From an uncultured Lentisphaeria bacterium (GTDB lineage Bacteria > Verrucomicrobiota > Lentisphaeria > JABSQK01 > CAJWLW01), in assembly GCA_913042885.1 (NCBI GenBank), contig CAJWLW010000019.1:1-32307 (forward strand): DNA of 32,307 nt, in the 5' to 3' direction. The notes beneath the pieces are model-generated. The model was given only the letters and a program-made list of their open reading frames with translations, made no database searches and was not told where the DNA came from. The translations under genes were made by a program, and so were the position numbers. Below are positions 7,200 through 16,022 of this stretch, one piece after another (positions within the stretch are counted from its first letter, which is position 1; the number at the start of each line of letters is the position of its first letter).

Positions 7200-7977
7200 A
7201 GCGGCGCTCGATGTTCACGAACTCTGTTTTCGTCGTGGCAGGCACGACGTCCTGCGCGAGGTCACGCTGTCGGTTGCTGCCGGAGATTTCGTCAGCATCG
7301 TCGGTCCCAACGGCGTCGGCAAGACGACTTTGCTGAAATGTCTGATGCGCATCCTGACGCCGTCTGCCGGGCGCGTAACGGTCCTTGGCAAAGAGCTCCC
7401 GGCGTATCATCAGCGCGAGCTGGCCCGGCACATGAGCTACCTGCCGCAGTCCGATCATCGGGTGCCGCCGTTCACTGTTTACGAATACGTGATGCTGGGA
7501 CGCTACCCGCACCTCAGTCCGTTCTCGACGATCAGCGCCGCCGACGAGGCTGTCGTGCAGACGGTGATGGACCGCATCGGCGTGAGTGCCTGGAAGGATC
7601 GCGACCTGCACAGCCTGAGCGGCGGTGAGCGCCAGAAAGTGTTGATCGCCGCGGCCCTGGCGCAAGGCGCAGAAATCCTGTTGCTCGACGAGCCGGCATC
7701 CTTTCTCGATCCAAAACATCAGCAGGAAGTTTTCAGGACCCTGGGCCAGTTGAACGCTGATGGCGTGACGATTGTCATGGTGACGCACGACATCAACAGT
7801 GCCGCTCTGCACAGCCGCTCGATCGTCGCTCTACAGCATGGCACCGTCGCGTTTTCCGGCGCCAGCGAGGCGTTCATGCAGGCGGACGTGCTGCGACGGG
7901 TCTTTGACATCGACGCGAGGTTCGTCGACCACCCGCAGAACGGTCGGCGGTTGCTGATTCCCGAGGGGCACCCGTGA
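7192..7977 (+). CDS. btuD: ABC transporter ATP-binding protein for cobalamin uptake (BtuD-like)
   Basis: This 261-residue ATPase contains Walker A GPNGVGKTT (38-46), Q-loop Q86 in YLPQSDHR, signature LSGGERQ (142-148), Walker B EILLLDEP (161-168) with D-loop SFLD, and switch histidine H199 in VTHD. The set matches FecE/BtuD-type ATPases of iron-siderophore and B12 importers. The chosen start is the ATG at 7192, which overlaps the btuF stop (7197-7199) and gives the expected family length; in-frame upstream codons lie inside btuF. The stop overlaps the permease GTG start by four bases. It should sit on the cytoplasmic face of the importer and power uptake. Confidence 0.93.
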   Translation: MSEAALDVHELCFRRGRHDVLREVTLSVAAGDFVSIVGPNGVGKTTLLKCLMRILTPSAGRVTVLGKELPAYHQRELARHMSYLPQSDHRVPPFTVYEYVMLGRYPHLSPFSTISAADEAVVQTVMDRIGVSAWKDRDLHSLSGGERQKVLIAAALAQGAEILLLDEPASFLDPKHQQEVFRTLGQLNADGVTIVMVTHDINSAALHSRSIVALQHGTVAFSGASEAFMQADVLRRVFDIDARFVDHPQNGRRLLIPEGHP

Positions 7978-8984
7978 AGTGTCGCCGCAACATTCGGGTG
8001 CTATTGATCGTCTGTGTGTCGGTAGTGGCCCTCGTTGTCGCGCCGCTGATCGGCTATCGCCTGATCAATCCGCTTGATGTTTTGGGCGGGGGTCTGACGG
8101 AATTGGAGTTGCAGATCTTCTGGGATATCCGTGTGCCGCGTGTCTGTCTGGGCGCGTTGGCCGGTGCCGGTCTCGGCTTGAGTGGCATGGTGTTTCAGGC
8201 GATGTTCCGCAATGTGCTGGCGACGCCGTACACGCTTGGTGTGTCGAGCGGTGCCTCGCTCGGTGCCGCTTTGTACGTGGTGCTCGGGCTGCAGTTCAGT
8301 CTTGCCGGCATTGCCGGGGTGTCACTGTGGGCCTTTGCCGGCGCGGCTCTGGCGATCCTGCTGGTCTACGGCATCACGCTCATGCGTCCGGGATTCTCTG
8401 CGGCCTCGACGCTGCTCGCCGGTGTGGCCGTCAGTTTTTTCTTTTCGAGCCTGATTCTGTTTGCTCAGTACCTGAGTGATTTCTCCGGATCCTACCGCAT
8501 CGTGCGGTGGTTGATGGGCGGCTTCGGTCTGGTCGGGTATCAGGCGGTTTTCAGCGTGCTGCCGTTCGTCGCCAGCGGCGTTGCACTGGTTGCGTACCTT
8601 TTGCACGAGCTCAATCTTCTGACGGTCGGCGACGACGTTGCTGCCAGCCGCGGTGTTGACTGCGTGAAAACCAGGCGCCTGTTGTTTTTCGCCACCTCAT
8701 TGATGGTGGGCGGCATCGTCGCGGTGTGCGGGCCGATCGGGTTTATCGGGATGATGGCGCCGCACATCTGCCGGCTGCTGGTCGGTCACGATCACCTGCG
8801 GCTGATGCCAGCGACACTGGCGTTCGGTGCGGCGTTCCTGGTGCTTTGCGACGGCTTCGCACGGGCGGTGACCGGGAGTTACGCCGAGATCCCGGTCGGC
8901 GTCATCACGGCGTTGCTGGGCGGCCCATTTTTTCTGTGGTTGCTGGTGTCGGATACCGGCGGCGGTCGGCTGATGGAAGATTGA
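7974..8984 (+). CDS. btuC: ABC transporter permease, FecCD/BtuC family
   Basis: This 336-residue integral membrane protein has about nine to ten hydrophobic segments. Family motifs are present: RVPRVCLGALAGAGLGLSG, then FQAMFRNVLATPYTLGVSSG near residues 60-95, and GPIGFIGMMAPHICRLLVGHD near 250-270, which includes the cytoplasmic coupling region. Length is usual for BtuC/FecD permeases. Translation starts at GTG 7974, overlapping the ATPase stop as GTGA. It completes the riboswitch-controlled B12 importer. No outer-membrane BtuB/TonB receptor gene is found in this window, so entry across an outer membrane must be encoded elsewhere. Confidence 0.92.
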   Translation: MKCRRNIRVLLIVCVSVVALVVAPLIGYRLINPLDVLGGGLTELELQIFWDIRVPRVCLGALAGAGLGLSGMVFQAMFRNVLATPYTLGVSSGASLGAALYVVLGLQFSLAGIAGVSLWAFAGAALAILLVYGITLMRPGFSAASTLLAGVAVSFFFSSLILFAQYLSDFSGSYRIVRWLMGGFGLVGYQAVFSVLPFVASGVALVAYLLHELNLLTVGDDVAASRGVDCVKTRRLLFFATSLMVGGIVAVCGPIGFIGMMAPHICRLLVGHDHLRLMPATLAFGAAFLVLCDGFARAVTGSYAEIPVGVITALLGGPFFLWLLVSDTGGGRLMED

Positions 8985-9058
8985 CGCCCGATACGCGACG
9001 ACGACGCCCCCCTGTGCCGGTGAGTTTTTGGGGGAACCGTAAAAAACATCTTCGCGGG

Positions 9059-9064
9059 TATAGT
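9059..9064 (+). promoter_or_regulatory. Candidate -10 element upstream of the lyase-like gene
   Basis: TATAGT matches five of six consensus bases and lies 61 bases before the ATG at 9125. The expected -35 position does not match well, so this is a weak call. Between the btuC stop and this box, CCCCC (9007-9012 area) and GGGGG (9030-9034 area) could pair as a hairpin and partly separate the two transcription units. Confidence 0.3.
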
Positions 9065-9124
9065 ACGAACGTTGCTGAATCGGTCCGCCGGATATGCGTT
9101 CTTCTGTGCAAACGTCAGGTGCTC

Positions 9125-12100
9125 ATGGATTATCCCGTCTGCAGGATTTTGCTGACCATTTGTTTGGCCGCCAGTTTCGGTCGTGCCGAGGTCGTCTTCC
9201 GTGACGTGCGTTTCTACCAGCGGACCGGTGATCAGAGCCGCGTAACACTTCGGCTGCATGTCCCGCAAACCCTACGGCAACCGGCGACTCTCGGCGATGA
9301 CCCGGGCTTCTGGGCCGACGCCCTCAAAACAGACCTGTTCGTCACTCCCGGCGCCTCACTCGCCGAGAGTCGGACGCAGGCTTTCGTGTCAATGAGTAAA
9401 GACACGCTGTACCTCGCTGTTGACTGTTACGAAGCGGATTGGGACAAACTGGTGACTGCGGCCCAGCCGGCCGAAGGCGATTCTAAACGCGCCTGGGCGG
9501 ATGACTCCCTCGAAATATTCATCGATGGAGACCTCGATCAGAAGAGCTATCATTGGATGGTGATTACAGCCGCCGGCGCCAAAGAGGATGCCAGCGCTTT
9601 TGCGCCGGAACGGCTCAAGTACCAATGGAACGGCACGTATGCCTTCGACGTTCGCCGGCATGCGGACAAGTGGCGTGTCGAGATGGCAATTCCACTCGCC
9701 GAGGTCGGCATCGACACTGCTGACCCGGCAGCATTCGGTTTCAACGTCGTGCGCAACAAGCTGACGCCGGCTGCCGGCATCAGCCAGCTCGCACCGACGC
9801 ACGGCCCGAACCACGCACCCGGCCACTTTGCCCAGATCATTCCGCCGGGGGCGACCGCGGCAAAGCCGGTGGAAGCGCTGCTCAAGGGCGATGGGCTCGG
9901 GAAACTGATCCTGTTCAAGGATGAATATCCCGGGGGCGACGTGATCGCCACCGGCCACGCGGCTTTCAACCTGTCACCCGCGGACATGGCCGATTGCACC
10001 GTCTTGTTCGAACTCGTGCAGGTGGAAAATGTCCTCGCGTCGACGAGGGTCCGGCATCCGCAGTTCAACCATGTGTTTTTCGACATCGACATCGGCGACC
10101 TGGCAGCGGGTGATTACGAAGTGCGGGCAACAGCCAGCCGGGGCAATGCCTTCCTCGGCCGGCTCACCGCCAACCTCGTCCGGCACACGGGGCATCCCGC
10201 AACTGTGGCGCAACGGCACGTCGACATCATCATCGACGATGCCGTTGCCTTTCGCAAACAATCCGTTCCGCTGACAGTCGGCATCCCGATGCCCCGGGAT
10301 ACCCTCGCGGGTACGGACAACCTTCGCGTTGTCGATCTCGACGGCATGCCCGTGCCGCACCAGGCACGGGTGATGACGCGCTGGACCAAGAGTGGCAGCA
10401 TCAAGTGGCTCGGCCTCGACTTCATCGGTCAATCCAGGCAGGGGCGACGCCCTGCCTACCGCCTCGAGTTCGGTGACGCGGTGCCGCCTGCTCGCGTCGG
10501 TACGATGCTGATTGATCGTGGCGGGTTGCTGCAGATCGACAACGGGGTGCTGCGGATAACCATCGACAAAGAGTCCGGTACGTTGATCCAATCGGTGCAC
10601 TGCGCAGATCGCGAAGTAGCTCACGACATCGACGGACGGATCATCGACAATCATGACGTCGAGTTCCGCTTGTCGCCTGCCCGTCCGGCCATCAGAATCG
10701 AAGAAGACGGCCCGATCAAGTGTGTCATCCGCAAGGAGCAGCCCTACGTCAACGCCGACGGTCGCGAGTCCTGCATCCAGATTACCCGCATCACGGTTTA
10801 TCGCGACCAGCCGTGGATTCAGCTGACGCACACGTTCGTCTTCACGGAGGATTCCAATAAAACCCAGCTCAAGGACATCTCGATCGACGTGCCGCTTACC
10901 GTAGGCGAGCTGCAGAGCGTGGCGTTCGACATCATGCCCGGCACGGCGGACGCCCCTGCCGTAGCGGGGAAGGACAAGCTGGGCGCAGGGGTCTACCTGC
11001 ACCAGGGCAAGGTTCGCCGATATCGTGAGGGAACGAGTCGGTTCGAAGTGCGTTGCGGCGATGAATTGCTGCAGACCGGCGAACGCGCCGGCCATTGGTA
11101 TGCCGCCCACGGTGACGGGGTCATCGCCATCGCCGGGGTGCGCAATTTCTGGCAGCAGTTTCCCAAGGAACTCGAATTGATCACCGATGGTCAACCGTTG
11201 ATGCGCCTGCATCTGTGGTCGGGACGCGGTGGCGTCCCGCTCGACTTTCGCACCGATACCTGGATTGCGCGGCGGGGCAAATGGGGCGAACACTTTGCCG
11301 ACCATTGGCGTCAACAAGGCAACCAGGCATTCGGCGCGGCCCGGACCCACGAGGTTTTTCTGTGTTTTTTAGAGAATCGGCCTGGTGCCATCCACGCGCC
11401 TGAAGTGCTCGCCGAGACCTTTCAGAAACCGGTGCTGGCCTACTGCGATCCGAAGTGGGTGACGACGAGTGGTGTGTTCGGCAAGTTCCACTATGCCGAC
11501 CGTGAGAACTTCCCGCGCGAGGAAGCCATCATCGAGACGGTGATTGGGAACATCGAGAAGAATTTCTGCGAGGACGTCGATTACGGCTTCCTCGACTACG
11601 GGCTTTCGCCGCGCATGGAAGTTGTGCAGGTCGACGGGCTCGACGGGTGGCTGCCGAACTCTTATCGCTACAACGCCGACTACGGGTTTCCGCAGTTTCT
11701 CTGGCAGGCCTTTGCCCGTGATCCGCGTCGCGACTACCTCGAACTGGCGATGCGCAACACCGGCTTCCGTACCGAGCTGGGGATGAGCCACGCCCACGGG
11801 TTGGGCAAGCATCCCGGCGAGTTCAATTTCTGGGGCTTTCCGTGGCCGCCGAGCGGGCAGAGCAATGTCGGGCGCAATTTCACGTTCCACATCAATCAGG
11901 CGATCCTGCAGTATTACCTGCGCGGGTACAACCGTGGCGCCGAGATCGCCCGGGAATATGGTGAGCGCTTCAAGACGAATTGGGATTTCGACGACTGGCC
12001 GGAAGCTGACCCGAATATCAACAAGCAACGGCGCAGCCGCATCGCCTGCATGCGTGAGTGCATCGACCTCTATCAACTCACTTGGGATGACAGTTTCCTG

Positions 12101-13987
12101 CTGATGGCGCGGGAAATGTTCGAGGCCGTTTCGCGACCGGACGAACCGGGCGGCTTCCGTCCGGGCACGATGTACGCAGGGTCCGACGCGATGGAGAAAA
12201 TCGTGCCGATCTATTCAAAGCACGAGTACGCCACTTTCGACTTCAGCCAGTACCATGGCTTTACCGGTGACCCGGAAGCGCAGCGCAGCCTGCATCAGCA
12301 GTTCGAGTACTATCACAAAGTGTACGGCTACACCTGGCCATTCGACAACAACGGTTGGTGGTACAACATGCCGCTGGCGTACTGGCAAACCGGCGACGCG
12401 AAGTACGCTGCCTACGTGCACCGCATGAACGAGCTGCTGATCGACTATGTAAATGCCGAGAAGAACAATCCGCGGGCGCTCTGGCGATACAACGCGGCGG
12501 CGAACGCCGTCGTGCAGGGCGTCGGCTACATCGAAAGCGTCCTGGCGGCTACTCGGGACACGCCTTTACCGCTGCCGTATGTCAGCGCCGGGCACAAGTT
12601 CTACGTGCAACCGCCGGAGGCCGGACCACTGACGCTCGACGTCAACATGGCGGTGCCGCGCTTCTCGGGAACGATGGACCTGCCGGTTGTGGGCCTGGGC
12701 GAGGGCAAGCGGCTGTCATCAGACCGCATCAGCTATCGCCAGTTCAGCAACAACGGCTACGGCAAGAATTTCGTGCAGTTTGAAATCGATCTGCCGGCGG
12801 GTACGCAAGAGGTCGTGCTCGAGTTTCCGGGGGTGCACGGCGGTGACGACACGAAGCCGGCAAAGATTTACTCGACCAATGCACGACGGATCGTGTGCAG
12901 CATCGAAGGCGGCGGCATGGTGTCGCGATTTGTCGGTGACTACTGGTTTTTCGTGCCCGAGGGACGCCGTCGATTCACCTTCAACGGCGACGACGCACGT
13001 AAATTTGTCGTAACGCGGCCGGACGGCAGGGAATTGCGGTTCGAGGGGCGCGAGAAGCGGCCGCATACGGTCACCGTGCCGGCAGGGCAGGATGGTCGGC
13101 CATGGAAATTTGAGTGCCGCGACATGTATGGCAACGGATACAATTTCGTTTGGCTGATGGGGGTGCCGCAGGTCGTCTCGTTGTTTAGCCCGGATAGTCT
13201 TTTTGTACCGAAACTGTTGCCAGCGGTTCCGGGGACGACAACGCGTCACGACAAAACTGCATGGTACGTCCCCGGTGTGTCCGGGGCGGTGGATGACCAG
13301 GCGTTGAACATTCGCAGCGGCAGGCGGTTTCGTTTTCCGCGTGGCGACAAGCTGGACCGCATGCGATTCGATAACCTGGACTTGAATGAAGGGACCATCG
13401 AGTGGTGGTTCAAGCCGCGGTCCGCGTCGTTCGAGCTGGGAAGCGGCTGGCTGCCGTGGTTTTGTTCTTCCGATACTAAGAGCGGTTTGATTATGAGTGC
13501 GGAAACGGATCACGGCCGCAGCCGTTGCGCCACCGAATGGCGAACAAAAGGCGGCAAGACCTGGTACGACACGCCGCGGGTCGTTTTACGGCGCGATCGC
13601 TGGCAGCACGTCGCGCTGCAGTGGCATCGCAAGGAGCACCTGCTGTTCTACGACTTCTATGTCGACGGCAGGAAGATGAAGATCAGCGGCGGCGACACTG
13701 GAGATGTCCGCAGTCACGGTGCGGCTGACCTTGCCGATCCCGGCGAATGGCTCTATCTCATGTCCTCGCCCGCCGACCGGGCCGACAAGCGTCTCGATGC
13801 CAGGCCCTTCGAATGCTTCATCGACGAGGTTCGCATCTCGACGGGTAAGCGATATAACACCCGGTCCTTTATGCCGGCACGGCGGTTCGACATGGATGAT
13901 CGTACGCTGGCGTTATTCCACTTCGATGGCAAGGCCACCGGAATCCGCAAAGACGGTGGCAGTATCGAGGGGCGAAACGAACCGTGA
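9125..13987 (+). CDS. Secreted multidomain exo-rhamnogalacturonan lyase (PcRGLX/YetA)-like protein
   Basis: This protein has 1620 residues. The start ATG 9125 follows AGGTG and opens a signal peptide (CRILLTICLAASFGRA). Residues about 40-225 resemble a CBM9-type domain (DTLYLAVDCYEADWDK; DDSLEIFIDGDLDQKSYHW; WRVEMAIPLAEVGIDT). From about 365, a RIFT-barrel-like part appears (FRKQSVPLTVGIPMP; MPVPHQARVMTRW; IKWLGLDF), then a beta-sandwich (LLQIDNGVLRITIDKESGTL; ITRITVYRDQPWIQLTHTFV), then an alpha/alpha toroid at roughly 770-1160 (YATFDFSQYHGFTG; WWYNMPLAYWQTGDAKYAAY). This order matches the PcRGLX/YetA-like family. A final LamG-like domain covers about 1385-1620 ([26 protein letters not shown]). 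The open frame extends upstream through btuC but has no coding signal there. Catalytic residues were not identified, so lyase activity is inferred from architecture. Part of its 3' end is duplicated at 15759-15940. Confidence 0.8.
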   Translation: MDYPVCRILLTICLAASFGRAEVVFRDVRFYQRTGDQSRVTLRLHVPQTLRQPATLGDDPGFWADALKTDLFVTPGASLAESRTQAFVSMSKDTLYLAVDCYEADWDKLVTAAQPAEGDSKRAWADDSLEIFIDGDLDQKSYHWMVITAAGAKEDASAFAPERLKYQWNGTYAFDVRRHADKWRVEMAIPLAEVGIDTADPAAFGFNVVRNKLTPAAGISQLAPTHGPNHAPGHFAQIIPPGATAAKPVEALLKGDGLGKLILFKDEYPGGDVIATGHAAFNLSPADMADCTVLFELVQVENVLASTRVRHPQFNHVFFDIDIGDLAAGDYEVRATASRGNAFLGRLTANLVRHTGHPATVAQRHVDIIIDDAVAFRKQSVPLTVGIPMPRDTLAGTDNLRVVDLDGMPVPHQARVMTRWTKSGSIKWLGLDFIGQSRQGRRPAYRLEFGDAVPPARVGTMLIDRGGLLQIDNGVLRITIDKESGTLIQSVHCADREVAHDIDGRIIDNHDVEFRLSPARPAIRIEEDGPIKCVIRKEQPYVNADGRESCIQITRITVYRDQPWIQLTHTFVFTEDSNKTQLKDISIDVPLTVGELQSVAFDIMPGTADAPAVAGKDKLGAGVYLHQGKVRRYREGTSRFEVRCGDELLQTGERAGHWYAAHGDGVIAIAGVRNFWQQFPKELELITDGQPLMRLHLWSGRGGVPLDFRTDTWIARRGKWGEHFADHWRQQGNQAFGAARTHEVFLCFLENRPGAIHAPEVLAETFQKPVLAYCDPKWVTTSGVFGKFHYADRENFPREEAIIETVIGNIEKNFCEDVDYGFLDYGLSPRMEVVQVDGLDGWLPNSYRYNADYGFPQFLWQAFARDPRRDYLELAMRNTGFRTELGMSHAHGLGKHPGEFNFWGFPWPPSGQSNVGRNFTFHINQAILQYYLRGYNRGAEIAREYGERFKTNWDFDDWPEADPNINKQRRSRIACMRECIDLYQLTWDDSFLLMAREMFEAVSRPDEPGGFRPGTMYAGSDAMEKIVPIYSKHEYATFDFSQYHGFTGDPEAQRSLHQQFEYYHKVYGYTWPFDNNGWWYNMPLAYWQTGDAKYAAYVHRMNELLIDYVNAEKNNPRALWRYNAAANAVVQGVGYIESVLAATRDTPLPLPYVSAGHKFYVQPPEAGPLTLDVNMAVPRFSGTMDLPVVGLGEGKRLSSDRISYRQFSNNGYGKNFVQFEIDLPAGTQEVVLEFPGVHGGDDTKPAKIYSTNARRIVCSIEGGGMVSRFVGDYWFFVPEGRRRFTFNGDDARKFVVTRPDGRELRFEGREKRPHTVTVPAGQDGRPWKFECRDMYGNGYNFVWLMGVPQVVSLFSPDSLFVPKLLPAVPGTTTRHDKTAWYVPGVSGAVDDQALNIRSGRRFRFPRGDKLDRMRFDNLDLNEGTIEWWFKPRSASFELGSGWLPWFCSSDTKSGLIMSAETDHGRSRCATEWRTKGGKTWYDTPRVVLRRDRWQHVALQWHRKEHLLFYDFYVDGRKMKISGGDTGDVRSHGAADLADPGEWLYLMSSPADRADKRLDARPFECFIDEVRISTGKRYNTRSFMPARRFDMDDRTLALFHFDGKATGIRKDGGSIEGRNEP
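13748..13930 (+). repeat. Parent copy of a ~183-bp duplication (lyase 3' end)
   Basis: This segment encodes the last LamG strands of the lyase-like protein. A diverged copy, roughly 80% identical by eye, lies in the same orientation at 15759-15940. The two share long identical blocks, such as tggctctatctcatgtcctc and ttcatcgacgaggt. Confidence 0.85.
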
Positions 13988-14004
13988 CGCAACGTTGATG
14001 AACG

Positions 14005-14958
14005 TCAATTCACGGTTCCCAGCTCTGCCGCCATCAAGCGTTCCACAAAGGTCGACAGGCGTTCCTTACGCTCCGCATCCGTCGATAGCACCTCGAACAT
14101 GAAGCAGCCGGAATAATCCATCTGCTTCAGTTCATGGAAGATTGCGGCCCAGTTGTGGCTGCCGCGGCCCGGCGACTGGTGATGGCGGGTGGGCGGCAGT
14201 GACTTGGTGGGATGCGACCGTGGCAGGAGTTCGCCGGAGGTGCAGTCGCTCAGGTGCAGGTGATTGAGCTTGCCGGCCGCCGTGCGCATGACCCGGTGCA
14301 CGTTGTGTTCGTCCTGCAGCAGGTTGAGCCCGGCATAGTAGTTGCCGGTGTGTCCGGTATCGCAGGTGATCCCGACGTCCGGGAAATCGAACCAGTCGAC
14401 GAAGCCGGAGAGATGATGCATGTTGCCGCCGGTCTCGATCGAAATCCGGATGCCATGCGGCCGAGCCAGTTCGACCATGCGATTGATCGTGTCGACATGG
14501 TAGGCGTGGTGTTCGCGGCCCCAGGTCCAGAAATGGATGACGGTAAGTTCCGCACCGGCGACGGCCATCGCCTCGACCAACTGCCTGAAATCGGCCAGCA
14601 CAAGCTCGCGCTTGTCCGGATCCGTCTCGTACAGGTTCCATTTGGACTCGGGATCATCGGCAACGACAGGCAGGTAACCGTAGGGCGCGTGCACCGAGTA
14701 AATCGCAGCCCCGCAATCCTCGTATCGGCGCCGCAGCTTGGCGATGCTGTCGAGGTTGTGGTAGTCGAAATGATCGGGCCCGTAATCAGCGCCGACCTCG
14801 ACCTTGCGAAAGCCGTGTTCGACCAGCTCGGCCAGCAACTCGAAGTCCGCGCCGTTCCCGGGCTCACTGTCCTTTTTTAGGCCGCACGTGGAAATCCCGA
14901 GGCGCTGGCGGATTTCATCGGCGCTGTACAACTTCTCTTTGTCGGTGCTCAGTTCCAT
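14005..14958 (-). CDS. Sugar phosphate isomerase/epimerase-like TIM barrel (xylose isomerase-like, AP endonuclease family 2 fold)
   Basis: This 317-residue protein has the metal-site pattern of the family: a glutamate in [16 protein letters not shown], aspartate and histidine in [16 protein letters not shown], histidines in [13 protein letters not shown], and a last glutamate in CFMFEVLS. Barrel strands early in the protein ([39 protein letters not shown]) also fit. Members isomerise or epimerise sugars and inositols, or act on 3-keto intermediates; the substrate cannot be told. Its start overlaps the stop of pseudopilin 1 by ten bases, so it is probably co-transcribed as the second gene of that unit. 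It converges on the lyase-like gene with only 17 bases between the stop codons. Confidence 0.85.
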   Translation of the reverse strand: MELSTDKEKLYSADEIRQRLGISTCGLKKDSEPGNGADFELLAELVEHGFRKVEVGADYGPDHFDYHNLDSIAKLRRRYEDCGAAIYSVHAPYGYLPVVADDPESKWNLYETDPDKRELVLADFRQLVEAMAVAGAELTVIHFWTWGREHHAYHVDTINRMVELARPHGIRISIETGGNMHHLSGFVDWFDFPDVGITCDTGHTGNYYAGLNLLQDEHNVHRVMRTAAGKLNHLHLSDCTSGELLPRSHPTKSLPPTRHHQSPGRGSHNWAAIFHELKQMDYSGCFMFEVLSTDAERKERLSTFVERLMAAELGTVN

Positions 14959-15638
14959 GCGTCACACCCGCCCCCACCAGGATAGTGTGGCGCGCAGAAC
15001 CATGGCGCTTGCGATGACGGAAAATCCCCGGAGCTGTGGGACGCCGCATGACCATCCAGAAAGAGGACATTCGACTGGAAGTCGCCGTGCGGGAATCCCG
15101 CCTTGCTGGTCTCATTGACGATGTACCAGCCGACATTCAGTCCGTTGGGTGCGGTGAGTCGGTAGCCGGTGTCGAGCAGCTGCGGCTTGTCGGTCGGGTT
15201 CGTGATTTGCGGCATCCGGAAATAATGATTGACGCCGGTCTGCCTGACGCCCAGGTTGTAATTGTATCCGTAGTTACCGGGCCAGTAGCTCGCGCTCGAG
15301 TCGATCCACAGGTACTCGCTGGTCGGGCACCACCACATGTCCGACGTTGCAGCGGCATTGCTCTTCTCCCACGGAATGATGCCCTGCGCGTTGGTGCGAT
15401 GCATCCAGTCCCAGTTGCAGCCTGTACCGCAACTGCCTGTGGCCGGCATGATGTACTCGTTATTCTCGTCTGAATAGCTTATGAACGAAAGCCCGAACTG
15501 CTTCAAATTGTTCAGGCAATACGCCTTGTACGCCGCATCTTTCGCACGATTCAATGCGGGCAGCAGCATCGCGGCAAGGATCGCGATGATAGCAATGACC
15601 ACCAGCAGTTCGATAAGGGTGAATGTTTTGCGCTTCAT
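14949..15638 (-). CDS. Type II secretion/pseudopilin-like protein with prepilin N-terminal motif (pseudopilin 1)
   Basis: This 229-residue protein starts at ATG 15638 (MKRKT), directly before the class III prepilin signal [20 protein letters not shown]. The conserved Glu is at position +5 of the mature protein, and the hydrophobic helix continues to about residue 30. Most of the rest is the globular H-X9-DG-type domain ([18 protein letters not shown] near the end) common in Lentisphaerota and Planctomycetota paralogs. An upstream in-frame ATG at 15680 would add 14 residues that do not fit the signal, so it was rejected. These proteins are processed by a prepilin peptidase and sit in the inner membrane. 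Their role here is unknown; in this phylum group they are often scattered beside glycan-degradation genes. The sugar isomerase gene follows with a ten-base overlap. Confidence 0.85.
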   Translation of the reverse strand: MKRKTFTLIELLVVIAIIAILAAMLLPALNRAKDAAYKAYCLNNLKQFGLSFISYSDENNEYIMPATGSCGTGCNWDWMHRTNAQGIIPWEKSNAAATSDMWWCPTSEYLWIDSSASYWPGNYGYNYNLGVRQTGVNHYFRMPQITNPTDKPQLLDTGYRLTAPNGLNVGWYIVNETSKAGFPHGDFQSNVLFLDGHAASHSSGDFPSSQAPWFCAPHYPGGGGCDAWN

Positions 15639-15743
15639 GCTTTGGTGCGGGGTTGTCCCGTGCCGGGATTGCCTATGCACGGTGGGTGGAGAGTGCGGCA
15701 GTACAGTGAACTTTACAGCGGATAGAAACGGTTTCCAGATCAG
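15606..15743 (-). repeat. Duplicated pseudopilin leader, copy A (promoter plus first ~12 codons)
   Basis: The segment covers the first codons of pseudopilin 1 and about 105 bases upstream. It aligns almost colinearly with 16857-16990, the equivalent part of pseudopilin 2. Shared blocks include ttcgataagggtga, tttacagcggataga (minus-strand box TCTATCCGCTGTAA) and the codons for TLIELL. Homology ends inside the TLIELL coding region. Confidence 0.85.
15713..15726 (-). promoter_or_regulatory. Conserved upstream box TCTATCCGCTGTAA of pseudopilin 1
   Basis: The 14-base box is identical in front of both pseudopilin genes, 75 bases upstream of this ATG and 70 bases upstream of the other. It is flanked in both by a TGG..AAA stretch and an ACTGT. 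It could be part of a promoter or an operator. Because the whole leader is duplicated, conservation alone does not prove function. Confidence 0.35.
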
Positions 15744-15758
15744 ACGGAGTGGGCAGCC

Positions 15759-15940
15759 TGGCTCTATCTCATGTCCTCGTCCGCCAACCGGTCCAACAAG
15801 GGCCCGATCCCGGACCCTTCGAATGTTTCATCGACGAGGTCCGTGTCTCGACGGGTAAGCCATACAAAGCCCGGTCCTTCATGCCGGCGCGGCGGTGCGC
15901 CATGGATGATCGCACCCGGGCGTTATCCCACTTCAATGAA
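15759..15940 (+). pseudogene. Fragment of lyase-like gene 3' end (LamG tail), frameshifted
   Basis: The sequence first reads [16 protein letters not shown] in one frame, then after a one-base deletion near 15805-15815 continues in another as [20 protein letters not shown], then RSFMPARRCAMDDRT. These phrases match the C-terminus of the protein at 9125-13987 ([46 protein letters not shown]). There is no start codon context or upstream domain, so it cannot encode a protein of its own. It is a decaying duplicate of the gene end, lying in the 384-bp gap between the two pseudopilin genes, directly beside the promoter of pseudopilin 1. Confidence 0.85.
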
Positions 15941-16022
15941 GGATTGAAGCAGGGGGATTCCGGCAACGGGCGAATGAAACGCAACGGATGCAGGAAGCAG
16001 ATACATCAAGCAGCGGGGATAA

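Noticed and set aside
8726..9124. Upstream extension of the lyase-like frame through the end of btuC
   Set aside because: The frame is open only because of high GC. It overlaps the clear btuC coding region, and the signal peptide begins at ATG 9125 with a ribosome site.
9974..11350. 458-codon minus-strand frame within the lyase-like gene
   Set aside because: Antisense shadow in GC-rich coding DNA. The plus strand carries the RIFT-barrel and toroid-like sequence.
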